NCBI RefSeq assembly: GCF_004348995.1
Contig: NZ_SMKQ01000016.1
Coordinates: 1 to 64,000 of the forward strand
Length of the DNA: 64,000 nt
Direction of reading: 5' to 3'
DNA from: Nonomuraea terrae
GTDB lineage: Bacteria; Actinomycetota; Actinomycetes; Streptosporangiales; Streptosporangiaceae
Shown here: positions 51,908 through 61,370 of the stretch, one piece after another
How positions within the stretch are numbered: position 1 is the first letter of the stretch
Layout: each line of letters starts with the position of its first letter
Made by a program: the position numbers and the translations under genes
The notes under the pieces: generated by a model
What the model was told of the DNA's origin: nothing
Database searches by the model: none
The model's input: the letters and a program-made list of their open reading frames with translations, nothing else

Positions 51908-51913
51908 AGCTTA
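51908..51913 (-). promoter_or_regulatory. -10 hexamer for a leaderless mRNA (pyrE)
   Basis: Minus-strand TAAGCT followed by 7 bases and ATG 51900. Confidence 0.45.
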
Positions 51914-51980
51914 GAGTCCTGGTCACGGCCGCATCCCACAGGTAAAGACGCGCTCGCGGTTTAGCCATGGCGATGACTGC

Positions 51981-52008
51981 GGAATGATGACCCGGGTAAC
52001 CCCGCGTC
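51981..52008 (+). promoter_or_regulatory. Possible ECF-type promoter of the sigma-factor fusion gene
   Basis: GGAAT (51981-51985) and CGTC (52005-52008) with 19 bases between them resemble an ECF -35/-10 pair. The start codon follows 14 bases later. Self-regulation is typical for ECF genes, but the motif is short. Confidence 0.28.
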
Positions 52009-52022
52009 ATCGTTAGGTCACT

Positions 52023-54368
52023 ATGAGTGCCGAAACTCCGCAAAGCGACGCCGATCTGCTCCACGCGGTCCAGGCGGGCAACGCCGCTGCCTACGGCGAG
52101 CTCTATGAGCGCCACGTGGCCGCCGCGCGTGCCATGGCCAGGCAGCTCGTCAGCGGTGCCGAGGTGGAGGACGTCGTCGCCGAGTCGTTCACGAAGATCC
52201 TCGACCTGGTGTGCCGGGGCGGCGGCCCCGAGTCGGCGTTCCGCACGTACCTGCTGACGATCGTGCGGCGCACGGTGCACGACCGGTCCAGCATCGCCGC
52301 CCACCCCACGGGCGAGATCGAGCGGTACGACCCGACGGCGCCGTTCGTCGATCCCGCGCTGGCCGGGCTGGAGCACTCGCCGATCGCCCGGGCCTATCTG
52401 TCGCTGCCCGAGCGGTGGCGGGCGGTGCTGTGGCACGCCGAGGTCGAACGCGCCAGGCCGGCCCAGGCGGCGCCAATGCTCGGGCTGTCGGCCAACGGCG
52501 TGGCCGCGCTGGCCTACCGGGCGCGGGAAGGGCTGCGGCAGGCGTACGTACGGCTGTATCTGCGGCCGGATACGCCGCCGGAGTGCCGCACGGTGCTCGG
52601 CCGGATGAGCCACTACGTGCGCGGCGGGCTGGCCCGGCGCGAGGCCAAGGCGCTCGACGAGCACGTCGACGCCTGCGAGGAGTGCCACGGCGTGCTGCTG
52701 GAGGTGACCGACGTCGATCGCGGGCTGCGCGTCATCGTCGGGCCGCTGATCGCCGGTCCCCTGTTCAGCGGCTACGTGGCGGCGCTGGCCAGGGCGGTGG
52801 GCCCGGGCGGTGCGGCCGGTCGGCCGCTGCGGGCGCTGCGGCGGCTGTGGCGGGCGCCGCGGCGCTGGCAGGCGGTGCTGGCCGGCGGCACGGTGCTGGC
52901 GGTGGCCGTGGCCGGGGGCGTCCAGTTGTTGTCCGACGCGGAGCCGGTCGCCGAGCCGTCGGTCGGGCCGCCGATCGCGCTGCCGGCCCCGTCGGCCGTG
53001 CCGGTGCCGGTGCCCGTGCCGCTGCCGGCCGAGGAGCCCTCTCCGGTGCCGGCGCCCGGCGGCAAGGATCGGCAGGCGACGTCCGCCAGGCCGGTGGGTG
53101 CGCGGCTGCGCGTCACGATCGACCCGCTCGGCTCGCTCGTCCGCGCCCGGCCCGGCATCGTCGGCATCCGCGTGCGCAACCACGGCGAGGTGGCCAGCGC
53201 GAACGTCGCGGCCCACGTCGACCTGCCGCCGGGGGTGACGTTCGTCCCGTCCGTGCTGCGCGGGCCCGGCGCCGCCGTCTCCGGCGCGGTGGGCACGGTC
53301 GACGGCTGGCAGTGCCGTCCGTCCGGTCGCGGCGCCCGGTGTGCCAGGGAGCCGCTCGCCGCGGGGCGGGCCACGGCCGTGTACCTGCGGGTGCTCGTGT
53401 CCGGCGCGGCCCCGCAGACTGCGGGCCCCGTCGTCCGCGTCACCGCCGGTCCGCTGCGCGTGCGTGCCCGCGCCGAGCAGGGCGTACGCGCGACCGGCGC
53501 GCCCGCCAGGTTCGCCACCGAGGGCAGGGTGGCCGTCCGGGCGATCGGCAACACGCTGCTGAGCTGCCCCGACGAGCAGGCGGGCTGCCGCGAGGCGCGG
53601 CGGCGCGAGGGGGAGCAGCGCGACAACGACCTGTGGCCGATGCTCGCGCTCGACCGCGACGACCACCCCTTCACCGAGTCCTCCAGCTCGGCGGTGTTGT
53701 CCGTGCCCAAGGGCGGCGAGGTCGTGTGGGCCGGGCTCTACTGGTCGGCCACGGGCGCGCAGGCGGGGCCGATCAGGGTCCGGCCGCCGGGGCTGCGCAC
53801 CTACCTGACCGTCCGGCCCAGCGAGGTGATGGTGCGCGAGCTGCCGGTCGGGCCGGTCTACCAGGCGTTCGCCGACGTGAGCGAGCTCGCCCGAGGCGTA
53901 CGCGCCGACGGCACGTGGTGGGCGGGCGACGTGCCCATGGAGGAGGGGGTCGCACGCCATGCCGGGTGGAGCCTGGTGCTGGTGGTCACCGATCCGGCGG
54001 AGCCGTACAGCCAGGCGATGGTGCTCGACGGGGGCACGGTGGTCGGGCGGCGGGCGTACGTACCGCTGGGCGGGTTGCGGCCGGCCGCCTCGCCCGCGCG
54101 GGTCGAGCTGGTGACGTGGGAGGGCGACGCCGACCTCGGCGGCGACAAGGTCTCGCTGGGCTCCGGCCCGCTCACCCCGTCGGGCGGCGACCGCGAGGCG
54201 TCCAACGTCTTCGACGGCTCGGCGCGCGGCGCGAGGGAGCTCTCGTTCGGCGTCGACGTCGACACGGTGAGCGCCGAGCTGGGCGTCGATCCCGGCCTCA
54301 CGATCGCCACGAACAAGGACGTCGTGCTGTTCGGCGCGGCCGCCGTGAGCGTGCGAGCCCGGCAGTGA
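52023..54368 (+). CDS. ECF sigma factor fused to anti-sigma-like zinc motif, TM helix and large extracytoplasmic region
   Basis: 781 residues, four times a normal ECF factor. Residues about 8-80 are sigma region 2 (DADLLHAVQAGNAAAYGELY, then VEDVVAESFTKIL) and about 120-180 region 4 (LPERWRAVLWHAEVE, then LGLSANGVAALAYRAREGLR). Residues about 195-235 hold HVDACEECHGVL, the HxxxCxxC zinc site of ZAS anti-sigma domains. A TM helix (WQAVLAGGTVLAVAVAGGVQ) lies at about residue 280, then a Pro/Val linker, a DUF11-like repeat domain (GIRVRNHGEVASANVAAHVD) and a long beta-rich domain (VWAGLYWSATGAQ, then VRADGTWWAGDVPMEEGVA). The sigma part should be tethered to the membrane until released. No separate anti-sigma gene is adjacent. 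Confidence 0.85.
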   Translation: MSAETPQSDADLLHAVQAGNAAAYGELYERHVAAARAMARQLVSGAEVEDVVAESFTKILDLVCRGGGPESAFRTYLLTIVRRTVHDRSSIAAHPTGEIERYDPTAPFVDPALAGLEHSPIARAYLSLPERWRAVLWHAEVERARPAQAAPMLGLSANGVAALAYRAREGLRQAYVRLYLRPDTPPECRTVLGRMSHYVRGGLARREAKALDEHVDACEECHGVLLEVTDVDRGLRVIVGPLIAGPLFSGYVAALARAVGPGGAAGRPLRALRRLWRAPRRWQAVLAGGTVLAVAVAGGVQLLSDAEPVAEPSVGPPIALPAPSAVPVPVPVPLPAEEPSPVPAPGGKDRQATSARPVGARLRVTIDPLGSLVRARPGIVGIRVRNHGEVASANVAAHVDLPPGVTFVPSVLRGPGAAVSGAVGTVDGWQCRPSGRGARCAREPLAAGRATAVYLRVLVSGAAPQTAGPVVRVTAGPLRVRARAEQGVRATGAPARFATEGRVAVRAIGNTLLSCPDEQAGCREARRREGEQRDNDLWPMLALDRDDHPFTESSSSAVLSVPKGGEVVWAGLYWSATGAQAGPIRVRPPGLRTYLTVRPSEVMVRELPVGPVYQAFADVSELARGVRADGTWWAGDVPMEEGVARHAGWSLVLVVTDPAEPYSQAMVLDGGTVVGRRAYVPLGGLRPAASPARVELVTWEGDADLGGDKVSLGSGPLTPSGGDREASNVFDGSARGARELSFGVDVDTVSAELGVDPGLTIATNKDVVLFGAAAVSVRARQ

Positions 54369-54555
54369 CCAATAACGGGACAAACTGGTACGGTCGGCCT
54401 GAATGGTCTGGCGGCTCGGTGCGTGAGGGTCGAATCGTCGGGATTAACCCTCGCACGATCACCCGCTTTCATTACCCTGAGAGAGGGCCGCCGAGTCCGG
54501 GTCTCTGACGGTGCAGAGCCAGCAAGGTCGGACCATCAGGAAAGGGGCGGTGTCA
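54369..54555 (+). other. Leader of the NYN gene with inverted repeats
   Basis: 187 bases with lower GC at the left end. GAGGGT (54425-54430) pairs with ACCCTC (54447-54452), and AGAGA (about 54481) could pair with TCTCT (about 54502). The ribosome-binding site AAAGGGG (54541-54547) follows. No riboswitch consensus was recognised. Confidence 0.35.
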
Positions 54556-56127
54556 GTGGATCGCTGTGCGCTGTTCGTGGACGCTGGCTATCTGCTGGCT
54601 GACGGGGCGTTGGCCGTACACGGCACACGTCATCGCGAGGCGGTGTCCTGGGACTATCCGGGGCTGCTCCAGTTAATGACCAACCTGTCGCGTGAGCGTA
54701 CCGCGCTGCCGCTGTTGCGCTGCTACTGGTACGAAGCGACGGTCGAGGGCCGCCGCACCCCCGAGCACGACGCGCTCGCCGACATTCCGGGCCTGAAGCT
54801 GCGGTTGTCGCGCATCCGCCCGGGGCGGCGCGAGGGCGTCGACGCCCAGGTGCACCGCGACCTCATGACGCTCGCCCGCAACAACGCCATCTGCGACGCG
54901 GTCGTCGTCAGTGGCGACGAGGACCTCGCCCAGGTCGTCTGCGACGCGCAGGACCTCGGCATCCGGGTGACCGTCATCAACATCGCGGCCGAGGGAAGCT
55001 GGGCGGTGTCGCGGTCCCTGCGGCAGGAGTGCGACGACCTCGTGGAGCTGGGGGCACCCCACCTGCGGCCGTACGTCAGCCTGGTCACCGGCATCTCCGA
55101 GGCGTCCAACGGGCACCACCAGCCGATCGGCAACGGCCAGGCCACCCACTCGCTGCCTGCGGCGCAGCCGTCCCTGCCGCCGGCGCCGTCGTCCACCGGC
55201 AGTCACGCGGCCGGCCCTTCCTCGGCGGCTCAGCCGCGCTCGGGCCCTGACTCGCCGTCGTACGGCGGGCCGAACACACCGTCCTCCGCCGGTTCCGGCA
55301 CGTCTTCGTACGGCGGGTCGGGCTCGGCTTCGTACGGCGGGTCCGGCGCTGGATCATCCGACGGGTCGGGCTCGAACGTTCCTTCCTACGGCGGGTCCGG
55401 CGCGAACACACCGTCCTCCGCGCCTTCCTACGGCGGGTCCGGCGCGAACACACCGTCCTCCGCGCCTTCCTACGGCGGGTCCGGCGCGAACTCGGCGTCA
55501 CCCGGCGGCAACGTGTCCTCCTATGGCGGGTCTCACGCGAACGGCCAGGTGTCGGGAGGGTCGGGAGCGAACGGCCAGTTGCCCGGCGGGTCCGACGCCG
55601 ACGGGCCGATGCGCGGGCAGCCGTCCACGCCTCCGGCGCTGCCGCCGTACAGCGGTTACCAGGGTGAGCAGCAGCAGCCGCAGACCAACGCGCCGTCGTC
55701 GGCGCCGGTCACCGGGCCCGTGCAGGCTCAGTCGCCCAGCACCGGCCAGTTCTCCTCACCGTCCAGCGCGGGTTCGTACCAGCAGTCGAACAGCGCGGCC
55801 TACCAGCCGTCGCAGCCGGGGCCGTACACGGGGCCGCAGCCCGCCCCGGTCGTTCCTCCCTCCGCCGCCACGGCGGGGGCCACCACTCTGGCCGACGCCG
55901 TCAAGGCCGCCCACAGGGAGGGACACGACTTCGGCGAGTCCGTGGCCCGCGACGCCCCGGCGCTGTGGCTGGAGGCGGTGCTGGCGCGCAAACCCCGCAT
56001 GCCGTCCGACCTGGAGGCACGCCTTCTTCAGGGCTCCTCGCTCCCGATCGACTTCCTCCTGCACGACGAGGTCCGCCACGCCCTCCGCCGCGGCTTCTGG
56101 GACGCCCTGGAACGCGCCCGCAACTGA
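54556..56127 (+). CDS. NYN-domain (PIN-like) protein with long repetitive linker
   Basis: 523 residues. Residues 1-175 form a NYN/LabA nuclease-like domain: DRCALFVDAGYLLADGAL with the first Asp, RPGRREGVDAQVHRDLMTLA, and AVVVSGDEDLAQVVCDAQDL with the clustered acids. Residues about 190-435 are low-complexity Gly/Ser/Pro/Gln with SYGGSGANTPSSAP repeats. The last 80 (LADAVKAAHREGHDFGESVA to the end) form a conserved helical domain. Start GTG 54556 has AAAGGGG 8 bases upstream. NYN domains act on RNA; the target is unknown. The disordered linker suggests condensate or multivalent binding. Confidence 0.85.
   Translation: MDRCALFVDAGYLLADGALAVHGTRHREAVSWDYPGLLQLMTNLSRERTALPLLRCYWYEATVEGRRTPEHDALADIPGLKLRLSRIRPGRREGVDAQVHRDLMTLARNNAICDAVVVSGDEDLAQVVCDAQDLGIRVTVINIAAEGSWAVSRSLRQECDDLVELGAPHLRPYVSLVTGISEASNGHHQPIGNGQATHSLPAAQPSLPPAPSSTGSHAAGPSSAAQPRSGPDSPSYGGPNTPSSAGSGTSSYGGSGSASYGGSGAGSSDGSGSNVPSYGGSGANTPSSAPSYGGSGANTPSSAPSYGGSGANSASPGGNVSSYGGSHANGQVSGGSGANGQLPGGSDADGPMRGQPSTPPALPPYSGYQGEQQQPQTNAPSSAPVTGPVQAQSPSTGQFSSPSSAGSYQQSNSAAYQPSQPGPYTGPQPAPVVPPSAATAGATTLADAVKAAHREGHDFGESVARDAPALWLEAVLARKPRMPSDLEARLLQGSSLPIDFLLHDEVRHALRRGFWDALERARN
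55381..55491 (+). repeat. 42-bp tandem repeat in the NYN gene linker
   Basis: CCTTCCTACGGCGGGTCCGG begins identical 42-base units at 55381 and 55423 and a partial third at 55465. Each unit encodes PSYGGSGANTPSSA. The number of units is likely to vary between strains. Confidence 0.88.
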
Positions 56128-56432
56128 CCCTCACCCGCCGGACACCCGTCTGCCTCGCTGTCCGCGCTCTCTTGCGGCACGCCGCCCACCGCCTCGTGGT
56201 TCACCCACCGCGCCGCGCGTTTCCCTGTGCATGCCGCCGCACGCGGCTGTCAGCGCTCGGAGCGGTGCGTCCCGTGAAAGGGCAGTCGCGCTGCCGATGA
56301 TGGGACGCGGTTGCCGATGGTGCGCGTACCGCTTCTGGGATGTGCGCCCGTGAGCGGGACCCCGGAAATCCGGAGAGGTGCCGCGCTCTGGGCGCCCCGC
56401 CGCCCCCTGAGGTGGGGCGGTGGGCGCACGCG
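56128..56432. other. Gene-free convergent gap
   Basis: 305 bases between the NYN gene and the convergent response regulator. Codon-position GC shows no coding pattern that I trust, and I see no strong terminator hairpin or RNA motif. Confidence 0.5.
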
Positions 56433-57062
56433 TCAGGAGAGGGCGTCGAAGGCGGCGCGGAGGTGGTTGACGCGGTCCGTCAGGTCTCCAAGGGGGGCGG
56501 TCAGGGCGGGGTCCTGGGTCTTGCGGGCCAGTTCGCGGACGCGGGCCAGCTCGTCCTCCACGGCCGTCAGCCGGCGTGACAGCTCCGGCAGCACCGACGC
56601 GTGGTCTCCGGCGCCGGGCGGCAGCTCGCCGCTCACCCGGTCGCGCAGCAGCGCCGCCTGCTCGGCCAGGCGCTTGTTCATGTTGTACAGCTCGCTGAAC
56701 ACCGACACCTTCGCCCGCAGCACCCACGGGTCGAACGGCTTGGTGAGATAGTCGACCGCGCCCGCCGCGTAGCCGCGGAAGGCGTAGTCGGGGGCGCTGT
56801 CGACCACGGTCAGGAAGATGATCGGGATGTTCCTGGTGCGCTCGCGCCGCTTGATGTGCGCGGCCGTCTCGAAGCCGTCCATGCCCGGCATGCGCACGTC
56901 GAGCAGGATCAACGCGAACTCGGTGTTGAGCAGCGCCTTGAGCGCCTCCTCGCCCGACCGGGCGCGTACGGGCACCAGGTCGAGCGAGCTGAGGATGGCT
57001 TCGAGGGCGATCAGGTTTTCCTCGCGGTCATCGACCAGGAGGATCTTGGCACGATCCGACAT
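56433..57062 (-). CDS. Response regulator without DNA-binding domain
   Basis: 209 residues. The receiver domain has the acidic pocket D11-D12, phospho-acceptor D55 (ALILLDVRMPGMDG), the conserved Thr in IIFLTVVDSA and Lys in YLTKPFDPWVL. After residue about 125 comes a coiled coil (LYNMNKRLAEQAALLRDRVS) rather than an output domain. It follows the hybrid kinase by 3 bases and is co-transcribed with it. Probably a phosphorelay or partner-switch adaptor. Confidence 0.9.
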   Translation of the reverse strand: MSDRAKILLVDDREENLIALEAILSSLDLVPVRARSGEEALKALLNTEFALILLDVRMPGMDGFETAAHIKRRERTRNIPIIFLTVVDSAPDYAFRGYAAGAVDYLTKPFDPWVLRAKVSVFSELYNMNKRLAEQAALLRDRVSGELPPGAGDHASVLPELSRRLTAVEDELARVRELARKTQDPALTAPLGDLTDRVNHLRAAFDALS

Positions 57063-57065
57063 AGA

Positions 57066-60000
57066 TCACGACCCTTCGGCTGGTGATGCTGACGAGTCGG
57101 ACGCGGGTCCGCGCCCACGGCTGAGCCAGCCGCGCAGGCGTTCGAGCAGACGGTCCACGTCGACCGGCTTGGGAACGTAGTCGGAGGCGCCCGAGGCGAT
57201 GCTCTTCTCGCGATCACCCCGCATGACCTTGGCGGTCAGCGCGATGATCGGCAGGTCCGCGAACTGGGGCATGCGCCGGATGGCCGAGGTCGTGGCCCAG
57301 CCGTCCATCTCCGGCATCATGATGTCCATCAGCACGAGCGCGACGTCCTCGTTCCGTTCGAGCTGCTCGATCCCCTCCCGACCGTTTTCAGCGTAGACGA
57401 CCGTGGAGCCGTGTCGTTCCAGCACGCTGGTCAGCGCGAAGACGTTGCGGATGTCGTCGTCGACGATGAGGATCTTGGCGCCGTTCAGCGGGTCGTCGCC
57501 CTGCCACTGGGCGGGCGTCTCGATCGGGGGCTCGACCAGCTCCGGCATCGGCATGTCCAGCGGCATCGGCGGCTCGGGCGCCGCCGCGGCGGGCTCGTCG
57601 CTCGGCGGTGTCATGAGCTGCCGGCGCGCCGCCCCGCCGTCGGTCGCGGTCAGCGGGCCGGTGTAGGAGGCCGGCAGGTAGAGCGTGAACGTGCTGCCTT
57701 TGCCCAGCTCGCTGTCGACGTGGATCTCGCCGCCGAGCAGGCGGGCGATGTCGCGGCAGATCGCGAGGCCGAGGCCGGTGCCGCCGTACTTGCGGCTCGT
57801 GGTGCCGTCGGCCTGCCGGAACGCCTCGAAGATGACATCGCGCTTGTCGGGCGCGATGCCGATGCCGGTGTCGACCACGTGGAAGGCCAGCAGGTCGTGC
57901 GCGTCGTGCAGGGCGTCGTCGTCGAAGTCGACCCCGACGGGCGCCTTGGCGACGCGCAGCTTCACCTCGCCCCGCGGGGTGAACTTCACCGCGTTCGACA
58001 GCAGGTTGCGCAGCACCTGCTGCAGCCGCTGCTCGTCGGCGCGCAGCTCCTTCGGGACGTCCGGCTCGACCTCCACGTTGAACGACAGCCCCTTGTCCTG
58101 CGCCAGCGGCGCGAACGCGGCCTCCAGCAGGTCGACCATCTTCGGCAGCGACACCTGGATCGGGTGGATGTCCATCCGGCCGGCCTCGACCTTCGACAGG
58201 TCGAGCATGTCGTTGATGAGCTGCAGCAGGGCCGAGCCCGCGCTGTGGATCGTGCGGGCGAACTCGACCTGCTGGGAGGTCAGGTTGCCCTCGGCGTTCT
58301 CGGTCAGCAGCTTGGCCAGCACGAGCAGGCTGTTGAGCGGGGTGCGCAGCTCGTGGGACATGTTGGCGAGGAACTCGGACTTGTAGCGCGAGGAGACCGC
58401 GAGCTGCTCGGCGCGCTCCTCCAGCGTGCGGCGGGCCTGCTCGATCTGGAAGTTCTGGATCTCGATCGCGCGGTTCTGCTTGGCGAGCAGCGCCGCCTTG
58501 TCCTCCAGCTCGGCGTTGGACCTGCGCAGCTCCTCCTGCTGGCGCTGCAGCTCGTCGGAGCGCTCCTGGAGCTCGCGGGTGAGCCGCTGCGACTCGGTGA
58601 GCAGGTCTTCGGTGCGGGAGTTGGCGATGATCGTGTTCATCGTCACGCCGATGGTCTCGACGAGCTGCGTCAGGAAGTCGAGGTGAACCTCGCCGAACGG
58701 CGTGAAGGAGGCCAGCTCCAGCACGCCGAGCACCCGGTTCTCGAACAGGATCGGCAGCACCACGATCTGCGCGGGCGTCGAGCGGCTGAGCCCGCTGTCG
58801 ATCGTGATGAAGTTCGGTGGCACGTCGTCGAGCACGATGTGCCGGCCCTCGGCCGCCGCCTGGCCGACGATGCCCTCGCCGATCGCGAAGCGCTGGCGCG
58901 GCCCCCGGTCGGGGCGTACGCCGTAGCCGCCGATGAGGATCAGCTCGCCCTCGGCGTCGGGGTTGATGCTGTAGAAGGCGCCGTAGCGGGCCGAGACCAG
59001 CGGCGTCAGCTCGCTCATCGTGAGCTTGGCGACTTCGAGCAGGTCGCGGTGGCCCTGCATGAGCCGCGAGATGCGGGCCAGGTTGGACTTGAGCCAGTCC
59101 TGCTCCTGGTTGGCCTGCGTGGTCTCGCGGAGGTTGGCCACCATCGAGTTGATGTTGTCCTTCAGCTCCGCCAGCTCGCCCTGCGCCTCGACGGCGATCG
59201 AGCGCGTCAGGTCACCGCGCGCGACGGCGCTGGTCACGGTCGCGATGGCGCGGATCTGGGTGGTGAGGCTGCCGGCCAGCTCGTTGACGCTCTCGGTGAG
59301 CCGCTTCCAGGTGCCCTCGACGCCCTCGACGCGGGCCTGGCCGCCCAGCTGCCCCTCCGAGCCCACCTCGCGGGCCACACGGGTGACCTCGGAGGCGAAC
59401 GACGACAGCTGGTCGACCATCCGGTTGACGGTGGTCTTGAGCGCCAGGATCTCGCCCTGGGCGTTGACGTCGATCTTGCGGGTGAGGTCGCCGTTGGCCA
59501 CCGCCGTGGTGACCTCGGCGATGTTGCGCACCTGGTACGTCAGGTTGTTGGCCATGGAGTTGACGTTGTCGGTGAGGTCCTTCCAGACGCCCGACACGCC
59601 CTTCACGCGGGCCTGGCCGCCCAGTTGCCCCTCGGTGCCGACCTCGCGGGCGACGCGGGTGACCTCGTCGGCGAAGGACGACAGCTGGTCGACCATCGTG
59701 TTGAGGGTGTCCTTCAGCTGGAGCATCTCGCCCTGGGCGTCGACGGTGATCTTCTTCGACAGGTTGCCCTGGGCCACCGCGGAGGACACGGCCGCGATCT
59801 GGCGCACCTGAGAGGTCAGGTTGTTGGCCATGGAGTTGACGTTGTCGGTGAGGTCCTTCCAGACCCCGGACACGCCGCGCACCTGGGCCTGGCCGCCCAG
59901 CTGTCCCTCGGTGCCGACCTCGCGGGCGACGCGGGTCACCTCGGAGGCGAACGACGACAGCTGGTCGACCATCGTGTTCATGGTCGACTTGAGCTCGAGG

Positions 60001-61250
60001 ATCTCGCCCTGCGCGTCCACGTCGATCTTGCGGGTGAGGTCGCCGTTGGCGACCGCCGTGGTCACCTGGGCGATGTTGCGCACCTGGTACGTCAGGTTGG
60101 CCGCCATGGAGTTGACGTTGTCGGTGAGGTCCTTCCAGACGCCCGACACGCCCTTCACCTCGGCGCGCCCGCCCAGCTTTCCTTCGGTGCCGACCTCGCG
60201 GGCGACGCGGGTGACCTCGTCGGCGAAGGACGACAGCTGGTCGACCATCGTGTTGAGGGTGTCCTTCAGCTGCAGGATCTCGCCCTGGGCGTCGACGGTG
60301 ATCTTCTTCGACAGGTTGCCCTGGGCCACCGCCGTCGCCACGGTCGCGATGCTGCGTACCTGGGAGGTGAGGTTGTTGGCCATGAAGTTGACGTTGTCGG
60401 TCAGGTCCTTCCAGACCCCCGACACGCCGGTCACCTGTGCCTGGCCGCCCAGCTGGCCCTCCGTGCCCACCTCGCGGGCCACGCGGGTCACCTCTTCGGC
60501 GAAGGCGGACAGCTGGTCGACCATCGTGTTGACGGTGTTCTTCAGCTCGAACATCTCGCCCACGGCGTCGACCGTGACCTTGCGGCTCAGGTCGCCCCTG
60601 GCCACGGCGGTGGTCACCACGGCGATGTCGCGCACCTGCGCCGCCACCCGGGAGGACATCGTGTTGACGGCTTCAGTGAGGTCGCGCCAGCTCCCCGACA
60701 TGCCGCGCAGATTGGCGCTGCCGCCCAGCCGGCCCTCGGTGCCCGCCTCGCGGGCCACCCGGGTCACCTCGCTGTTGAACAGCGCGAGCTGGTCGACCAT
60801 GCCGTTGATCGCCTTGCCCAGGCGGCGCACCTCGCCGCGCGCCGACCGGTCGAGGTCGATGCGCCGCGACAGGTCGCCCTTGGCCACCGCGTCTATGACG
60901 TCGGCCGCCCCGCTCACCGGGCTCACCAGGGCGTCGATCAGCATGTTGACCGACTCGACGCTCTCGGCCCACGCGCCGACGCCCGGCCCCGGGGTCAGGC
61001 GCTCGCCGAAGCGGCCCTCCTTGACGACCTCCCGGCGCACACGCGACAGCTCGTTGGCGAGGTGTTCACGGCGGTCGGCGACCTCGTTGAGCAGCAGCCG
61101 CACCTCGCTGAGAATGCCAGGAGGCGCATGGGGGACCCGGCGTCGGAAGTCGCCGTCACGCCAAGAGAAAAGAGTCTCAAGGATGGGCACGAGATCGGAC
61201 TCGGTGTAAGTCCTCTCCTCAGGGCTGGGCGCAACCTTGGCCGTGGTCAT
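57066..61250 (-). CDS. Soluble hybrid histidine kinase with seven HAMP-like repeats, GAF and receiver domains
   Basis: 1394 residues and no TM segment. Seven HAMP-like units of about 92 residues (each with an AVAxGxLxxKI and NxMVDQL pattern) run from about residue 110 to 720, followed by a GAF domain ([20 protein letters not shown]), a coiled coil, HisKA ([17 protein letters not shown]), HATPase ([37 protein letters not shown]) and a receiver ([25 protein letters not shown]). Start ATG 61250 has AAGGAGG 5 bases upstream. The layout parallels fungal group III (Nik1/Os-1) kinases, which sense osmotic stress. Target: the downstream response regulator, probably. Confidence 0.93.
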   Translation of the reverse strand: MTTAKVAPSPEERTYTESDLVPILETLFSWRDGDFRRRVPHAPPGILSEVRLLLNEVADRREHLANELSRVRREVVKEGRFGERLTPGPGVGAWAESVESVNMLIDALVSPVSGAADVIDAVAKGDLSRRIDLDRSARGEVRRLGKAINGMVDQLALFNSEVTRVAREAGTEGRLGGSANLRGMSGSWRDLTEAVNTMSSRVAAQVRDIAVVTTAVARGDLSRKVTVDAVGEMFELKNTVNTMVDQLSAFAEEVTRVAREVGTEGQLGGQAQVTGVSGVWKDLTDNVNFMANNLTSQVRSIATVATAVAQGNLSKKITVDAQGEILQLKDTLNTMVDQLSSFADEVTRVAREVGTEGKLGGRAEVKGVSGVWKDLTDNVNSMAANLTYQVRNIAQVTTAVANGDLTRKIDVDAQGEILELKSTMNTMVDQLSSFASEVTRVAREVGTEGQLGGQAQVRGVSGVWKDLTDNVNSMANNLTSQVRQIAAVSSAVAQGNLSKKITVDAQGEMLQLKDTLNTMVDQLSSFADEVTRVAREVGTEGQLGGQARVKGVSGVWKDLTDNVNSMANNLTYQVRNIAEVTTAVANGDLTRKIDVNAQGEILALKTTVNRMVDQLSSFASEVTRVAREVGSEGQLGGQARVEGVEGTWKRLTESVNELAGSLTTQIRAIATVTSAVARGDLTRSIAVEAQGELAELKDNINSMVANLRETTQANQEQDWLKSNLARISRLMQGHRDLLEVAKLTMSELTPLVSARYGAFYSINPDAEGELILIGGYGVRPDRGPRQRFAIGEGIVGQAAAEGRHIVLDDVPPNFITIDSGLSRSTPAQIVVLPILFENRVLGVLELASFTPFGEVHLDFLTQLVETIGVTMNTIIANSRTEDLLTESQRLTRELQERSDELQRQQEELRRSNAELEDKAALLAKQNRAIEIQNFQIEQARRTLEERAEQLAVSSRYKSEFLANMSHELRTPLNSLLVLAKLLTENAEGNLTSQQVEFARTIHSAGSALLQLINDMLDLSKVEAGRMDIHPIQVSLPKMVDLLEAAFAPLAQDKGLSFNVEVEPDVPKELRADEQRLQQVLRNLLSNAVKFTPRGEVKLRVAKAPVGVDFDDDALHDAHDLLAFHVVDTGIGIAPDKRDVIFEAFRQADGTTSRKYGGTGLGLAICRDIARLLGGEIHVDSELGKGSTFTLYLPASYTGPLTATDGGAARRQLMTPPSDEPAAAAPEPPMPLDMPMPELVEPPIETPAQWQGDDPLNGAKILIVDDDIRNVFALTSVLERHGSTVVYAENGREGIEQLERNEDVALVLMDIMMPEMDGWATTSAIRRMPQFADLPIIALTAKVMRGDREKSIASGASDYVPKPVDVDRLLERLRGWLSRGRGPASDSSASPAEGS
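59270..60930 (-). repeat. Tandem HAMP-encoding DNA repeats (about 276 bp, higher-order 552 bp)
   Basis: HAMP units 3 and 5 ([15 protein letters not shown]) are nearly identical and units 4 and 6 (NGDLTRKID) likewise, so the array grew by duplication of a two-unit block of 184 codons. Units 1, 2 and 7 are more divergent. Boundaries are approximate. Confidence 0.75.
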
Positions 61251-61370
61251 AGGGCCTCCTTCACTCGCGGCTGGCTCCTGCGAGTGATTCAAGTCTGTCA
61301 CGATGAGTAGCTCGTAGTCCTGTCCTTGGATTTACCCCAAGTCACCGGGAAGTGTGGTAGGCACGTTGGG

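Noticed and set aside
54369-54555. Riboswitch in the NYN leader
   Set aside because: Only short helices; no consensus for TPP, c-di-AMP, SAM or cobalamin aptamers could be seen.
55381-55491. CRISPR-like array
   Set aside because: The 42-bp units are contiguous without spacers and stay in frame within a coding region.
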